DNA from: Leishmania donovani
Taxonomy: Eukaryota; Euglenozoa; Kinetoplastea; Trypanosomatida; Trypanosomatidae
Direction of reading: 5' to 3'
Assembly (NCBI RefSeq): GCF_000227135.1
Contig: NC_018261.1
Coordinates: 647,453-711,452, forward strand
Length of the DNA stretch: 64,000 nucleotides
Positions 9,260 through 19,822 of the stretch are shown piece after piece (position 1 is the stretch's first letter; each line of letters begins with the position of its first letter). The notes beneath the pieces were generated by a model, which did no database searches, was not told where the DNA came from, and was given only the letters and a program-made list of their open reading frames with translations. The position numbers and the translations under genes are program-made.

Positions 9260-10990
9260 TCATTCGCGTGCCGTGTACCCCCCTGGCGCATCCTCGAGCA
9301 CCAACTCCACCGCAAACTCGGCGGGGTAGCGGTCACCTCTCGTATCCTTGAACGCCCCATCCAAATCTCGGCGCTCGAGCCGAATCGTCGAGTGTGTCTC
9401 CAATCCGGTGTGAATCCAGAACTGCACGGGCGGCCGCAGTGGGTTCGGGTTGTTCTTGTAGTAGAAGAACTTGAAGCAGACGTCGCCATCCACGGCCGGG
9501 ATCTCATCCGGGAAGGCCAGCTCCAGCGTAGCCCCGGCTGCTCCCATAACGCGAAAAGACCGCGCGTCTGGCAGGTATCCAGTGCATCCGCTCTCCGTCG
9601 CGTCCATCTCGTTGGCCTCCTGGTATACCACCTCCTCGTCATTGTGGAAAAGGTCTTTGATTTGGGTGCGCCAGTTATACGTGCGCGAGTCCGGAACTGC
9701 GGCGTTGAAGGTGACGGTGCGGTTGGTGAGGTATACGACGCGCCTCTCGGTACACGGCTTCACGATGACGGTCATCCACAAGTGCTCCACTCCGCGCCGC
9801 ACCCAAAGCGGCGGGATGTTGTGCAGCACGAGTCGGCGAACGCGACGCGGGTGAGACGGGATTATCATTCCAGGCTGTTCGTTGATGAGGCGCTCAAAGT
9901 AGCGAACGTAGCGCTCCTGTGAGGGGGTCTGCACGCCTTGCAGCTTCTGCGCGCCGATGCGGCTGCGTAGAAGACTGAAGTGGCGCATGGCAGCGTCGGC
10001 GCTGCGGCATTGGCCACAGTACATGAGGTACGCGCAGATCATCGTGCCAGTGCGTCCTTTACCACCCTTACAGTGCACCGCGACAGCCCGCCTGTACGGG
10101 TCGGCCATGACGTAGTCAGCAACTTCGCAGCAAAAGGAAATCATGAGAGGCACCTCCGCTGGGTTGTGGTCATCCACAGGGTAGGTAGACTGGCGCGGGA
10201 ACGGCGCGGTGCAGCGTTCCGAGCAGAGCGTGATGACGTGCGAGGAGAGGCGCGCGTACTTGCGGCGGAGAAAGTGCACCACCTCATTCCACGGATTTCG
10301 GTACAAAGCCTCCGTTCCTCTCGCCGGCCACCCCATCGCAATCACGTTGCGGGTTATGTATGCCATGTCTAGGACAACGCCCTCGGCAATGTAGCAGCGA
10401 CGTTCGGAGGCGCAAAACACACGCAGTGCCCGGGAGACCTGAATGACGGTGATGCGTGCCATGAACATCCAATGCACTACGAGCAGCAGCACACACAAGA
10501 CGTTTGCCGGGGAAAGCGCGTGGATGCTCGTCACGATAAGCCCCACGATCAGCCACGCGAGTTCCCACCAGAACCTCGCGGCGAAGCGCGCGCCCCGTTC
10601 GTAGGCCCACATCGAGAGCACCTCAATGTCGATCACGGTACTGTAGACGAGTAGAAACATCGGCGAGTGGTGTGTGCGAACCGCTATGAAAAGAAGAAAT
10701 AACAAGGTGGGCACGAGCAGCGCCGCCTGCACGTACAGACTAAGGAAAAAGTTGTACACTATTCGGCAGACGTAGTCGACAGTTGTTTCACCTGGGTTTG
10801 TGAAACGCATGTCCTGCGGGTTGGCAACGGACACGTAGTAGTTGTTCACCATGGCAAGCTCATTCGTCACCTCTTGCGGGATTTCATTCTGCACATGAAG
10901 GTACCGTGTGCGGTCGCGAAGGTAGTGCTCCACCTTCTCGCACAATGTGGTGGGCACCTGCGGTGTCATGTCCACGAGCTCGGAGTTCAT
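9260..10990 (-). CDS. Voltage-sensing-phosphatase / TPTE-like PTEN-family phosphoinositide phosphatase
   Basis: 576 residues, ATG 10990, stop TGA 9262-9260. The N-terminal third has four hydrophobic segments (about 77-103, 109-127, 142-159, 163-182), the last followed by ARITVIQVSRALRVF with spaced arginines, which resembles an S4 voltage-sensor helix. The phosphatase domain starts near 200; the stretch YRNPWNEVVHFLRRKY matches the RNPxxEVxxFL element of PTEN/VSP proteins. YPVDDHNP (270-277) is the WPD-like loop, and HCKGGKGRTG (306-315) is the active-site loop with Cys307 and Arg313. A C-terminal C2 domain spans about 375-570 (FKFFYYKNN, VQFWIHT). Such enzymes remove phosphates from PI(3,4,5)P3 or PI(4,5)P2 at membranes. 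The third loop residue pair is GG as in Ciona VSP, not AG as in PTEN. Family assignment is firm; whether the sensor responds to voltage is open. Confidence 0.88.
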   Translation of the reverse strand: MNSELVDMTPQVPTTLCEKVEHYLRDRTRYLHVQNEIPQEVTNELAMVNNYYVSVANPQDMRFTNPGETTVDYVCRIVYNFFLSLYVQAALLVPTLLFLLFIAVRTHHSPMFLLVYSTVIDIEVLSMWAYERGARFAARFWWELAWLIVGLIVTSIHALSPANVLCVLLLVVHWMFMARITVIQVSRALRVFCASERRCYIAEGVVLDMAYITRNVIAMGWPARGTEALYRNPWNEVVHFLRRKYARLSSHVITLCSERCTAPFPRQSTYPVDDHNPAEVPLMISFCCEVADYVMADPYRRAVAVHCKGGKGRTGTMICAYLMYCGQCRSADAAMRHFSLLRSRIGAQKLQGVQTPSQERYVRYFERLINEQPGMIIPSHPRRVRRLVLHNIPPLWVRRGVEHLWMTVIVKPCTERRVVYLTNRTVTFNAAVPDSRTYNWRTQIKDLFHNDEEVVYQEANEMDATESGCTGYLPDARSFRVMGAAGATLELAFPDEIPAVDGDVCFKFFYYKNNPNPLRPPVQFWIHTGLETHSTIRLERRDLDGAFKDTRGDRYPAEFAVELVLEDAPGGYTARE

Positions 10991-12744
10991 CGCCCTGTGC
11001 TACAGCGAGCGCTGTACGGCTTGACGGCATACAAAGATGGGGCGTCGCAAGAGACTGCGGCTGCGTCACGGCCGCTTCCTTGGAGGCGGGCGAATGTATC
11101 TTCGCAGACGTGACTCTTGCTGAGAGAGTGGGTAGGGTAGTGGTGGTAGTGGTGTGTGTGTGTGGGGGGGGGGAGTGAGGTGGACCCTTTGCTTCGTTGC
11201 CGTTCTCTTTTTCCTTTTCTTTCAATACAGAGGGAGAGCGAGTGGCTCAATCAGGGAAGACACACAAAAGGAGGACGAGCGAGCGAGTGAGAGAGCGAAT
11301 CGGCGATATCCATAAGAATGTGGAGTGAGGACAAGGAGGGACAAGAGAGAGCGCGCGCGCAAGAGGAGGATGCGGGAGGGGGGGGGGCGTGATACGACAA
11401 AAAGAAGGACGCATCGATGGAATAGAAGATTTGAAGCTATGGGATGCGAGTGTTGTGGGCACATCAAAAAAGAGAGATGTGGTGTAGGCGCCTCCAGTGT
11501 ATTCCGAACAGACCCACCGACACAAAAGCAAGCACACAAATCGGATCTTCAACACATTAAAACGGAGACTAAGCGGATAACCAGAAGTGGTGGTGGTGGG
11601 GACGGGGCTGATGTTGTACATGCGCCAGCATCAGCTCCTGCGTTCTCCCTAGATTTTCAGCTTCCCTTTATCAGCTCGACTGCGTCAGCGCCACACGTTT
11701 GGAAACCAAGGCTTGGTTCAGCACACAAGAGAATCGGAAAGGAAAGGCAACGGAGGTTGGGGTGACAGGCGGGAGGTATGAGAGCGCCAGCAACAAAAAA
11801 AAGAGTTGCCTTGAGGTAGAGGGAAAATGCAGAGAGAGGTGAGGACTGATACGCTGGTGCGCGGAATTAGCGTCTTATATGTCAGCTTCGCCTGCAGCGC
11901 GTGCACGTGCGTCGGAGGAGGCAAGCACAAGTCCGTGCATCAGCTGCCTTGCTTTGTGACCTTGGCGTGAAGGAAAATGGCGCATCACTCGTTGAAGAGA
12001 AGCGCATTTCACCAGACCCCTGATGAACACAAACCTAACGAGAAAGAACAGAACCAGAGAAAGCACGTGGCCCTCCAATACACAAGACTCGACGTCGCAG
12101 CATCGTCTCATCTCCTCGTTGCTGGCCAGCCATATGAGCAGGTTCATCTCTCCTGTATCCTTTCCTCATGCGTCCTTCAGGACGTGCCATTTTATTCTCT
12201 TTGCTGGCTCTCGTAGAGTGTGACATGCGATGCGCTAGAGGAGTATGGATTGCAGCGTGAGAAGAGAGAACGTGGGAAGGGTGGGCGGTGTGGCACACGT
12301 ACAGCCCCTGCTCGACCATCAGAGATGGTGGTGGGCAAAGGCGCCCACGGAGCGAGCGAGGAAAACCAGCACCATCGAAGAGAGAGCTCGGCCTAACAGC
12401 GCGATCATCGAACAACACCGACAGCACGAGACACGCACGGGGCACACACGCTTCTGCGGACCCACACCGGAGGCGGAAAGGCAGACGGGTACAAAGATGG
12501 CCACGACGCGGGAACAAAGCACACGACAAGAAAACAAAAGCGCAAGCAGGGACGACGCAGGTCGAAAGCGTGCCGGCACACCGGCAAGAAATCCACCGTA
12601 ATTCATTCGCAGATTTCTTCCGGTGCCACTCATCGAAACCAGGCTACCTACAGCCATGAGCCCTTTTTTTCTTTTGCTTCTCCATGTGTCACGCTGCCAG
12701 GCAACAAGCTACAAAAAAAAATAATAATAATACACTACAGCTCA
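10991..12744. other. Intergenic region, no gene seen
   Basis: 5' flank of the phosphatase gene. Strongly purine-biased on the plus strand up to about 11420 with G10 runs at 11164-11173 and 11378-11387, giving pyrimidine-rich tracts in the sense direction suitable for trans-splicing. At 12712-12733 there is an A-run followed by a short TAA repeat. No coding frame is supportable. Confidence 0.55.
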
Positions 12745-14160
12745 TCTATGTGGCACTCCAGCTACGTCCACGTCGTCGAGGACGAGCCGTCCTGCCGCCG
12801 CATCGGCGCCACACCCACCGGGCCCTGTGAGACCTCGCAGCGTCTGCCTGTATGCCGTGCTTCTCTCCCTCGGTCTCCTGAAGGCCGCTGCATCCCGTCA
12901 CGTACGGCGTGGCGCCTCGCCACCCACCCCCCACAGTGAACTCCGCGTGACTGGATGATGTAGTGCAGGCTGCTCTGGTGATGCTTCCGGCATCTGCGCC
13001 TCACGAGCCCCCATTTGGTCGGCTGGAGCGGATACGGCATGTTTTGCGCACATGCACTGTGGGCTCTCTTCGCGCCTCGCCCGTCGGTCACTGTTGCGCC
13101 TCGCCCCTCTGCATGCGATGCGCGGATGCGATGTGGCATGCCAGCTGTGCATGGCGGCGCTCGCGCTGTTGTGGAGTGGGGGCTGCGTGCCTGGACGGCT
13201 TGCCCGCATGTTGCCGCGACGGGCCGGCCGCTGCTGTGCGTGTGGGGCGGAGGGGCCCCGCCGACACGCGTGTCGCATGCGCGCACGGGGAGCTCACAGC
13301 CTGCCGTTCTGTGGGGGCACAGAGGGTGTGGTGTGGGCAGCGCCAAGCTCCCGACGGGGGCAGCTCGTGCAGCGCGTGCGAGACGTGCGTGCCGAGGTGA
13401 CTGCCTGCAAGGTCGTTGCGTGCGACGGGGTGTGCTTCGCTGGGCGGGTGCGGAGGCTCTGGCCGAGCGGGGTCTCCCCTGTCGTCTTGCAAGCTCAGCA
13501 GCCGTGCTGTTGTGGTGTGGGACGGCTGCCGCGAAGAGCCTCTTGTGTCAGCGCGCCGCATCGTCTGGCGCGGTTTCGGGGGATGCCGGCGTGGCGTGGG
13601 AGACGGGTGACCGGGACCGCCATCCGTGCAGCTGGCGTCGGCGCCTCTCTGGCGTGGCTGTTTATGCGGTTTCGACCTCCCCGTCGGTGTGCACCAAGTC
13701 AGAGTGGCCACCGACACGCTGAAATGCGAGGCGCACGAGACGGGCCACCGCAGCGCCAGCGCACGTGCTCACGTCCGTCGCACTGTGCCGTCCTCCACGG
13801 TTGCGGGACCCGTGCCAGGTGCCATGAGGGTGGGAGAGCGACCCCTCAGCAAGGGCGACCACACACGTGCTTCTCTTTCTCGCCGCAGGTGAGGCGTGGA
13901 CACCACTGCTGCAGGCTCGGTGCTGTCGCGGCACGCAAGGGCGCCGCCGCCCCTTGCCCGTGCGCATCTGTGCGTGCATGATCGCGATAGCGCATCGCGG
14001 CGGCACGTGACCTGCTGTGCATCTGTGTTGCACCATCTGTGCACCAGCGGGTAGGGGAGAGCTGCGGAGGCGTTGTGACGACACCGCCGTGCGGCGTGTG
14101 CACCTCCCGTTCCAGAAGAGCCAAGGCGACCACAGCAGACAGAAAGAACCGGGTTTCCAT
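12745..14160. repeat. GC-rich noncoding island, candidate degenerate retroposon (SIDER-like) block
   Basis: A block of about 1.4 kb whose composition changes sharply from the A/G-rich flanks to GC-rich with many CGC, TGC and GTG words. Both strands carry overlapping open frames (309 and 235 codons on plus, 209 on minus), but all are Cys/Arg/Ala-rich and none shows a domain, which is the expected behaviour of GC-rich noncoding DNA with few stop codons. An A-rich stretch borders its left end (12712-12733) and another lies near 14170-14200. Intergenic GC-rich islands of this type in Leishmania are often short degenerated retroposons (SIDER/DIRE). I cannot confirm this from memory of the consensus, so the class is inference. 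Confidence 0.35.
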
Positions 14161-14431
14161 TTCACAAAAGGCCTCCATCCTCAGTAGAAAGAAACTAAAA
14201 TAAATGCTGATTACACCTCCCCAAACGAAGGAGGCGGCGGCCAAGCATGACTTTAGCGGGAGCAACGCTTCACAGCTCATCCCTGGTATGCCCTTCCCCC
14301 CTCCCACCCTCTACCGTGCCGCCGAGATGAATGTAAGAGGGGAGAGCAGAGAGCACAAGTCGCAGCCTCGGCACGTACCCTTCGCCCTTCGTTTTCGCTC
14401 CCAAGTACTTGCCCGGCGCTCCGTTTCTTCT

Positions 14432-17419
14432 TCACTGCAGCGATACACTCAGGCGGACATAGCCAATCGTGTTTGACTCCACATCCGTCGACGTCGGCCC
14501 TACCGCGCTTCCAGGTGTCCGCTCACAAACGACACGGTAGTAGCCATCGAGCGTCTTGAGGTAGCGCAGCGGACGGAGGTCCACCCGGCACGTGCCCATG
14601 TATGCCGCGCACTCCCAGAAGTGCTCCTCTTGTTGACGGACGCCTGTCCCGCGCGACCTGCTATGCCCACTGCCGGCACCACCGTTCGTGACGATAGTTC
14701 CACTCGCCGCGAAGGTTTGGCGGGAGAGGTCGGAGTGCCACACGGCCAGCTGTAGCTCGTCCAGCACATCGGCGAGACCGTGGGTCACTGCGGCCGCTGC
14801 GGTGCCGTTACCCGTGGGCACAGTCATTTCCGGTAGTTGCAGAGTCACTTCGTAGTTGTAGCTCGGGTTGCTGCTCTCCTTCGCGACAGCGCTGCGGTCG
14901 TAAAAGCCGCCGCGCGCCTCGTCAACATACCAGTTGTGAATCGACTGTCTGCTTGACGATGGTGCACTGGCGCCACGTGAGGTGGGCGCTGCCGTCTTTG
15001 ATTTCGTACACCACGTCTCTGCGACGCGGTACACCTCCTCGATGGTGACGAAGGAGTTCGGCTCGGCGTAGCTTGTCACACCCTCCACGCCTGCCTCCGG
15101 TATGGACCGTGGCCGCGCGGAGATGATGGGGAAGTGGCCAACCCCGCTACCGGTAACAGCGCCGTGGCCACGACCTTGCGCCACCGCCACACGCGGCAGC
15201 TCCGCAGCACTGTACACTACGACGCGCAGGCGCCTGAGCTCTCTCGTGGTGCTGGATGACGAGTTGCCCACTGGAGAATGCGAGACGTGCGGGGGGTAAA
15301 TGCCGGCGATTGAGCTTGCTTCCTCTCCCGCTGACGCGTCCTGCACGTGGCCACGCTCAGTAGAAGACTTGTGCTTCGACACGCTGACAGCGTTCTCCTT
15401 TGCCGGCCGCGTGTCTGAGGCGCATGCAGCGATACTGCTGGGCGGGACAGCGTCGCTCGCCGGCGTGCGGAGGGAGCTGTTTATCGTACCTCGGACTACA
15501 TTCCACGATGCTTGGTGTTGATGCTGTTGCTGCTGAGCAGGAGCATCCAGCACGGTGCTGGTGGCGGTGCTGTGGTTCACACCGTGGGGCCGCACACGTA
15601 CATCAAGCTGTGCGAAGACGTTGGATGTGTCGGCAACAGGGTCGCGAAAGACGACAGCACGCGATTGGCGGTAAAGCCCAATCACCGAGAGCCCTAGCAG
15701 CTCCTCTTTTGCCACGTGACGCGGTCCCTGGACGTCCCAACCATCGTTCTCGTTATCCAGTTCCAGCTCGCTCATCACCTTGTAGGCCTCGACGACGAGT
15801 TTACTGTGGTCTTCGAAAAAACTGCACACGTCGAAAAGCAGGCAAATGAATGGCTGCTGCACCGGCACCGGGTGCACAAAGGACGAGAGAGGGCCGGATG
15901 AAGGCTCCAACGTTGTGATATCGCTACTCAGGCGGACGTTGATGCGAATCTTGTGCAAGTCCGCCGTAAGGGAGGTCTGGGCAAAGGAGAAGTTGGAGAA
16001 GCACAGCTCCACTGCAGCTCGTGTGCCGTGGACACTACCGTCGTTCGCGATGGGCAACACCTCCACGGCGGTCTCAGACGCCGCTCCAACAGCTGAACTG
16101 CGGACGAGATGCTGCCCCACTGCAGCCGGTGCGGCAGGAGAACTGCTTGGTACTGTTGACTGCTGCTGCTGCTGAATGCCCCGCCGATCGCGGGCTTCGG
16201 CATCCTTTTGCATCTGCAAGGCAAACTTCTCCTCGTCACTGTCCGCTGACGTGTAGACGACGCCGCTTCCATCGCTGATATCCTCATCGGCGTCGTCGGC
16301 AAGCACACCGGTTCCTACATCTTCGAAACTCACATGGCCGTGGCCGACTCCTCGGTGCCTATTGACCGTCATGTCGGTTGAAGAATCGAAGTTGTCGAGG
16401 CTCAGACCGCGAGCTGCTGCCTCCATCTGCGCTCGCAACCGCAGTCCTTGTTGAAGCAGCTGGTGCGTGACGGCTGACTTATCCCGCAGCAGGGCCGTGC
16501 CGTGGTGGCCTACATGCCCACTATGACGCCCGCGCCGACGCGCCGTTTCTCTGGCGGCTGGGCTGAGTAAGGAGGAGACAGGCGATTCGGCTGCGGCAGT
16601 CTCTGTGGACGTCGAGGAAGTCTCCGTAGGTGGGTGCGCTGCATCCTCCCCTGTGCGCCCTGGATGCCGGTGAGAGCGGCGTGTCTTGGCTCGCGGAAGT
16701 GGTACGTGACCGCCATCTTTGCCCTCGTGGCGCTTATGCTTGGTGGCCGCAGTCGGCTCAGCTGATGGCTGTCGCGAGCTTGGGTAGTACTCCACGGTGA
16801 CTGTGAGCTTAACCTTGCCGACGGCTAGTTCCACATACTTGCTCAGGTCCGCTTCTGCGGCGGAGAGGCGGGCTCGCCGGTGCATTACTGGAAACCACCC
16901 CTTCACGGGGTGGCCCGGCTGGAGTGTGTCAAGGGTAATCCTGCACCTTCCCACCGTGACAGGAGGCCGACCGCTGTAGCTCGACGGCACAAACACATCG
17001 AGCTGTACTCCCTGCTGCGGCGACTCTGTCATGCGCTCGAGATAGGCCCCGAACTGTGTTGCCGCCATCTTGATCGGGTACACCATCGTGACCGGGCCGC
17101 GCCGAAGTTGTGGCGTGGCTGGCTGCCCTTGTGCGGAGGGACGAGTTTCGCCCCAAAAGATGGGGCCCACAGAGCAGTAGTCGACTGGCACCACAAAGTG
17201 GTTTGGGCTGCGCGAAAAAGATGCGGTGGCGGTCTCTGCCCCGCCTACGTCCGTTGCAGCGACGGCACTAGCAGAGTCGGGGGCCTCAAAGAGTTGCACT
17301 AAGGGGCTGTGGTTGATGACTTCATCGTCCAGAATGAGCTGATCTATGCGAAGACGCAGCTCGCCTCTCGTGGGAGCGACAAGGCCAGGCGGCAACGGGG
17401 TGCCGTACAAGACCCGCAT
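14432..17419 (-). CDS. C2CD3-like C2-domain protein (centriole/basal body candidate)
   Basis: 995 residues, ATG 17419, stop 14434-14432. Residues about 12-213 follow the layout of the N-terminal region of C2CD3: a short proline-rich start, RGELRLRIDQLILDD, FWGETRP (89-93), a VYPI...QFGAYLERM stretch (113-130), a hydrophobic strand VQLDVFV, VGRCRITLDTLQ (156-167), PVKGWFPVM (171-179) and GKVKLTVTVEYYP. The middle (about 215-650) is low complexity with KHKR and Ser/Thr/Ala-rich stretches. A second likely C2 domain lies near the C-terminus (RRLRVVVYSAAELPRV, EPNSFVTIEEVYR, NPSYNYEVTLQLPEM, LQLAVWHSDLS). C2CD3 is a centriole elongation and distal appendage factor needed for ciliogenesis in animals; here a basal-body role is inferred. 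It is shorter than animal C2CD3 (about 2000 residues). Confidence 0.68.
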   Translation of the reverse strand: MRVLYGTPLPPGLVAPTRGELRLRIDQLILDDEVINHSPLVQLFEAPDSASAVAATDVGGAETATASFSRSPNHFVVPVDYCSVGPIFWGETRPSAQGQPATPQLRRGPVTMVYPIKMAATQFGAYLERMTESPQQGVQLDVFVPSSYSGRPPVTVGRCRITLDTLQPGHPVKGWFPVMHRRARLSAAEADLSKYVELAVGKVKLTVTVEYYPSSRQPSAEPTAATKHKRHEGKDGGHVPLPRAKTRRSHRHPGRTGEDAAHPPTETSSTSTETAAAESPVSSLLSPAARETARRRGRHSGHVGHHGTALLRDKSAVTHQLLQQGLRLRAQMEAAARGLSLDNFDSSTDMTVNRHRGVGHGHVSFEDVGTGVLADDADEDISDGSGVVYTSADSDEEKFALQMQKDAEARDRRGIQQQQQSTVPSSSPAAPAAVGQHLVRSSAVGAASETAVEVLPIANDGSVHGTRAAVELCFSNFSFAQTSLTADLHKIRINVRLSSDITTLEPSSGPLSSFVHPVPVQQPFICLLFDVCSFFEDHSKLVVEAYKVMSELELDNENDGWDVQGPRHVAKEELLGLSVIGLYRQSRAVVFRDPVADTSNVFAQLDVRVRPHGVNHSTATSTVLDAPAQQQQHQHQASWNVVRGTINSSLRTPASDAVPPSSIAACASDTRPAKENAVSVSKHKSSTERGHVQDASAGEEASSIAGIYPPHVSHSPVGNSSSSTTRELRRLRVVVYSAAELPRVAVAQGRGHGAVTGSGVGHFPIISARPRSIPEAGVEGVTSYAEPNSFVTIEEVYRVAETWCTKSKTAAPTSRGASAPSSSRQSIHNWYVDEARGGFYDRSAVAKESSNPSYNYEVTLQLPEMTVPTGNGTAAAAVTHGLADVLDELQLAVWHSDLSRQTFAASGTIVTNGGAGSGHSRSRGTGVRQQEEHFWECAAYMGTCRVDLRPLRYLKTLDGYYRVVCERTPGSAVGPTSTDVESNTIGYVRLSVSLQ

Positions 17420-17990
17420 GTCTGAGGCGAAGAAGTTAGAGGGCCGACGATTTCAGTTGCGTCTCCAGCGGCCTGTTCGGCATTTGATTCTTGTTTCGCC
17501 CCTCCCTCCCTGTCGTCTCGGCCACAGAGGCACCGTTACACAGAGCACGACACGGCAAGCGACAGGCACGCCAAACAAAGTAACTAGACGCCAGCGCGCG
17601 AGGTGGTCGGGAAGACGTGCAGAAGGACTGGCAGAAACGTCCCAGTGCAATACAACATAGCAGCACCCACAACACAAAAGCCCTTGGAACCACCACGGCA
17701 CAAAGGAAGTGAGGGAGGAACGGATTATGAGCAGCTATACAACTACAGTGGGCAAGAAAGCGTGAGAGGAGCGAGGGAGAGCGGTGGGGGAGTGTGAGGG
17801 TGTGGGGTAGGGTGGTTTGGACAGAAGCGGCGTTGTGATGGTTGTCTGCCTATGCGTACTCCTGTGCGTCCGTCAAAGCACGACAGAGACGGGAGAGGGA
17901 GCGGGGAGGCCGGCGGCGGCGGCGGCGGAAAAGAAGGGTGGGGAACAACAGACCAAAATGAGCCTCCGATGGGAATGATAACGAAGCGAT

Positions 17991-18008
17991 GTGTGTGTGT
18001 GTGTGTGT
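17991..18008. repeat. (GT)9 microsatellite
   Basis: Uninterrupted GT repeat in the spacer upstream of the C2CD3-like gene. Confidence 0.9.
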
Positions 18009-19791
18009 CTGTAGAGAGGGGGGGGGTGGGGGAGACGAAAGATACACACAAGCACAAAAGAAAGGGGGGGCGGGCCGGCGTCACCCAAACACACACACAC
18101 ACACGCGCACACGCACACACAAAAACTCGAGCGAATCAAGCGCGATAGCTGACGGTGAGATGTGAGAGAGAAGATGGATAAGGCAGAACTGCGAAGGACT
18201 GTGGAGGAGGCGAAGAATTCGGAAGAGGTGAAGGGCAGGTCGGGTCGGGGAAGAGAAGGCATCAAAAGAGCTGAAAACCTGACAAAGAGCCCTGCGCTAA
18301 TACAGTGAAAGAGAAACAGTCTTGTGAACCAACGTGATTGCTGTTGTGTGCGCATATGCGTGCCTGTCTTGTTGAGGCGCACTGTGCGGGGTGGGGAGGG
18401 TGGGGAGAGAAAGAGTAGGAAAGGGAAGCGGCTGGCCACGCGCACTCGCGCTTGTCCCCTTCTGCATGGGCAACCGAGAAAGAAGAGGGATAGAGGAGGC
18501 ATCGGTAGAGCACAATGAGCATTGCTCCCTCCAAAAAATACAGAGAGGCAGACACAAACTGCTGGAAGAGCACCACCGTGACATTGACCCGTGCCTGTGA
18601 ACACACCACCCCGTGTGCCGTGCGAAAGAGAGGAGGAGGGCAACACAGCTTCTGCTGTTACCAACTGGCGAGGGCAGAAGCCACTGCTTCGCGCCGGAAA
18701 GATAAGCGCGGTCGCGCACCCTCGACATATTTTCTGTTTTTGATTGTGCGCTTATCTACTGTGCGCGTCCCTGTGTAATGGTATGTATGCGCGCACGCCT
18801 GCGTGAAAGGCCCGAGTGGTGCCGCAGCGACACGACGACGCCTGCTGTTGTTGACGAGACAGGCGCTAGCGCTACGTAGGCCCTCCTAACTTTGCCTGCC
18901 TGCCTCTCGATTTCCCTCCTTGTTGCCTTTCTACTGTGCGACAGTCAGCCAAGATGCCCTCCATAATAAAGCGGGTTTTGTTTGGAGAGTCCTCGACAAC
19001 GAGGGAGGGGAGAGCGCCTTGGCAGCGTTCGCTCATTCGGGAAGGGCGTCGTGCGCTCCAGCGTTCGACGAGCAGTGGGCATCGTTAAAGAAAAAGGAAG
19101 AGAGGAAAAGGGACGGAGCGTGTTAGAGCAGAGTAGGGCAGAGGTGTTCAAGAACAAAAGGAAGAAGAAGCGAGAAGAGAACAGCTGGCGACGATGCTGA
19201 GTATACGGAGCAGCAGTCCAGCTTAATCTTCGCACACACACACTAACGGGAGGAGGGTAAGGCTTTCCCTGCCTTTAGGCTCTCACCTCAGGGCCATCGA
19301 GGCACGACGCCTTAATGCGTGAACGGGAGCGCGAGAGGTCACGCGCGCAGTGTTCTCAAGCAGAGAGACGGCACTGTGCAGCAAACAGGGATGATCGAAG
19401 CTGACACTTTATCTTTTCTTTTTTTTTCATTTGAAAGGGTGGGAACAGGCGGCATCGATATGCCACGCCCCGTGTCATTGAACACACACACAGAGGGCAG
19501 TGCTTGCTTTCGTTTTTTCCTCGTTGCGTGTGCCCCCAAGCTGCGGCGCAGAGGGCAACACCAAAAGAAGGCAAGCAGAAAACAATACCAGGACAACCCG
19601 CAAGTGACCAGATGTCATCGCCAACTCAACGCCACACGACAGACAGAGAGCAGCAACCGCAACAAAAGAATAAGCAAAGCAGCGACGCCGTTGAAGAGGG
19701 AGAGAGCGAGAGCGAGAAAAAGAAGAGGAGCCGATGCTCAGTCTAGGTGCGATGAGGACCTCACAAAGAGCAACGAGAACGCGAACACACG

Positions 19792-19819
<28 letters not shown>
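19792..19819. repeat. (AC)14 microsatellite
   Basis: Uninterrupted AC repeat of 28 bases in the spacer between the R3H-type and C2CD3-like genes. Confidence 0.9.

Positions 19820-19822
<3 letters not shown>

Noticed and set aside
8762..9922. 386-codon plus-strand frame
   Set aside because: Antisense shadow of the well-supported phosphatase gene.
13052..13981. 309-codon plus-strand open frame in the GC-rich island
   Set aside because: It runs against all real genes here, overlaps other long frames on both strands, is Cys/Arg/Ala-rich and shows no domain; GC-rich DNA has few stops by chance.
17873..18664. 263-codon minus-strand frame upstream of the C2CD3-like gene
   Set aside because: Covers a GT microsatellite and pyrimidine tracts and reads as low-complexity hydrophobic sequence; most likely 5' flank or UTR.
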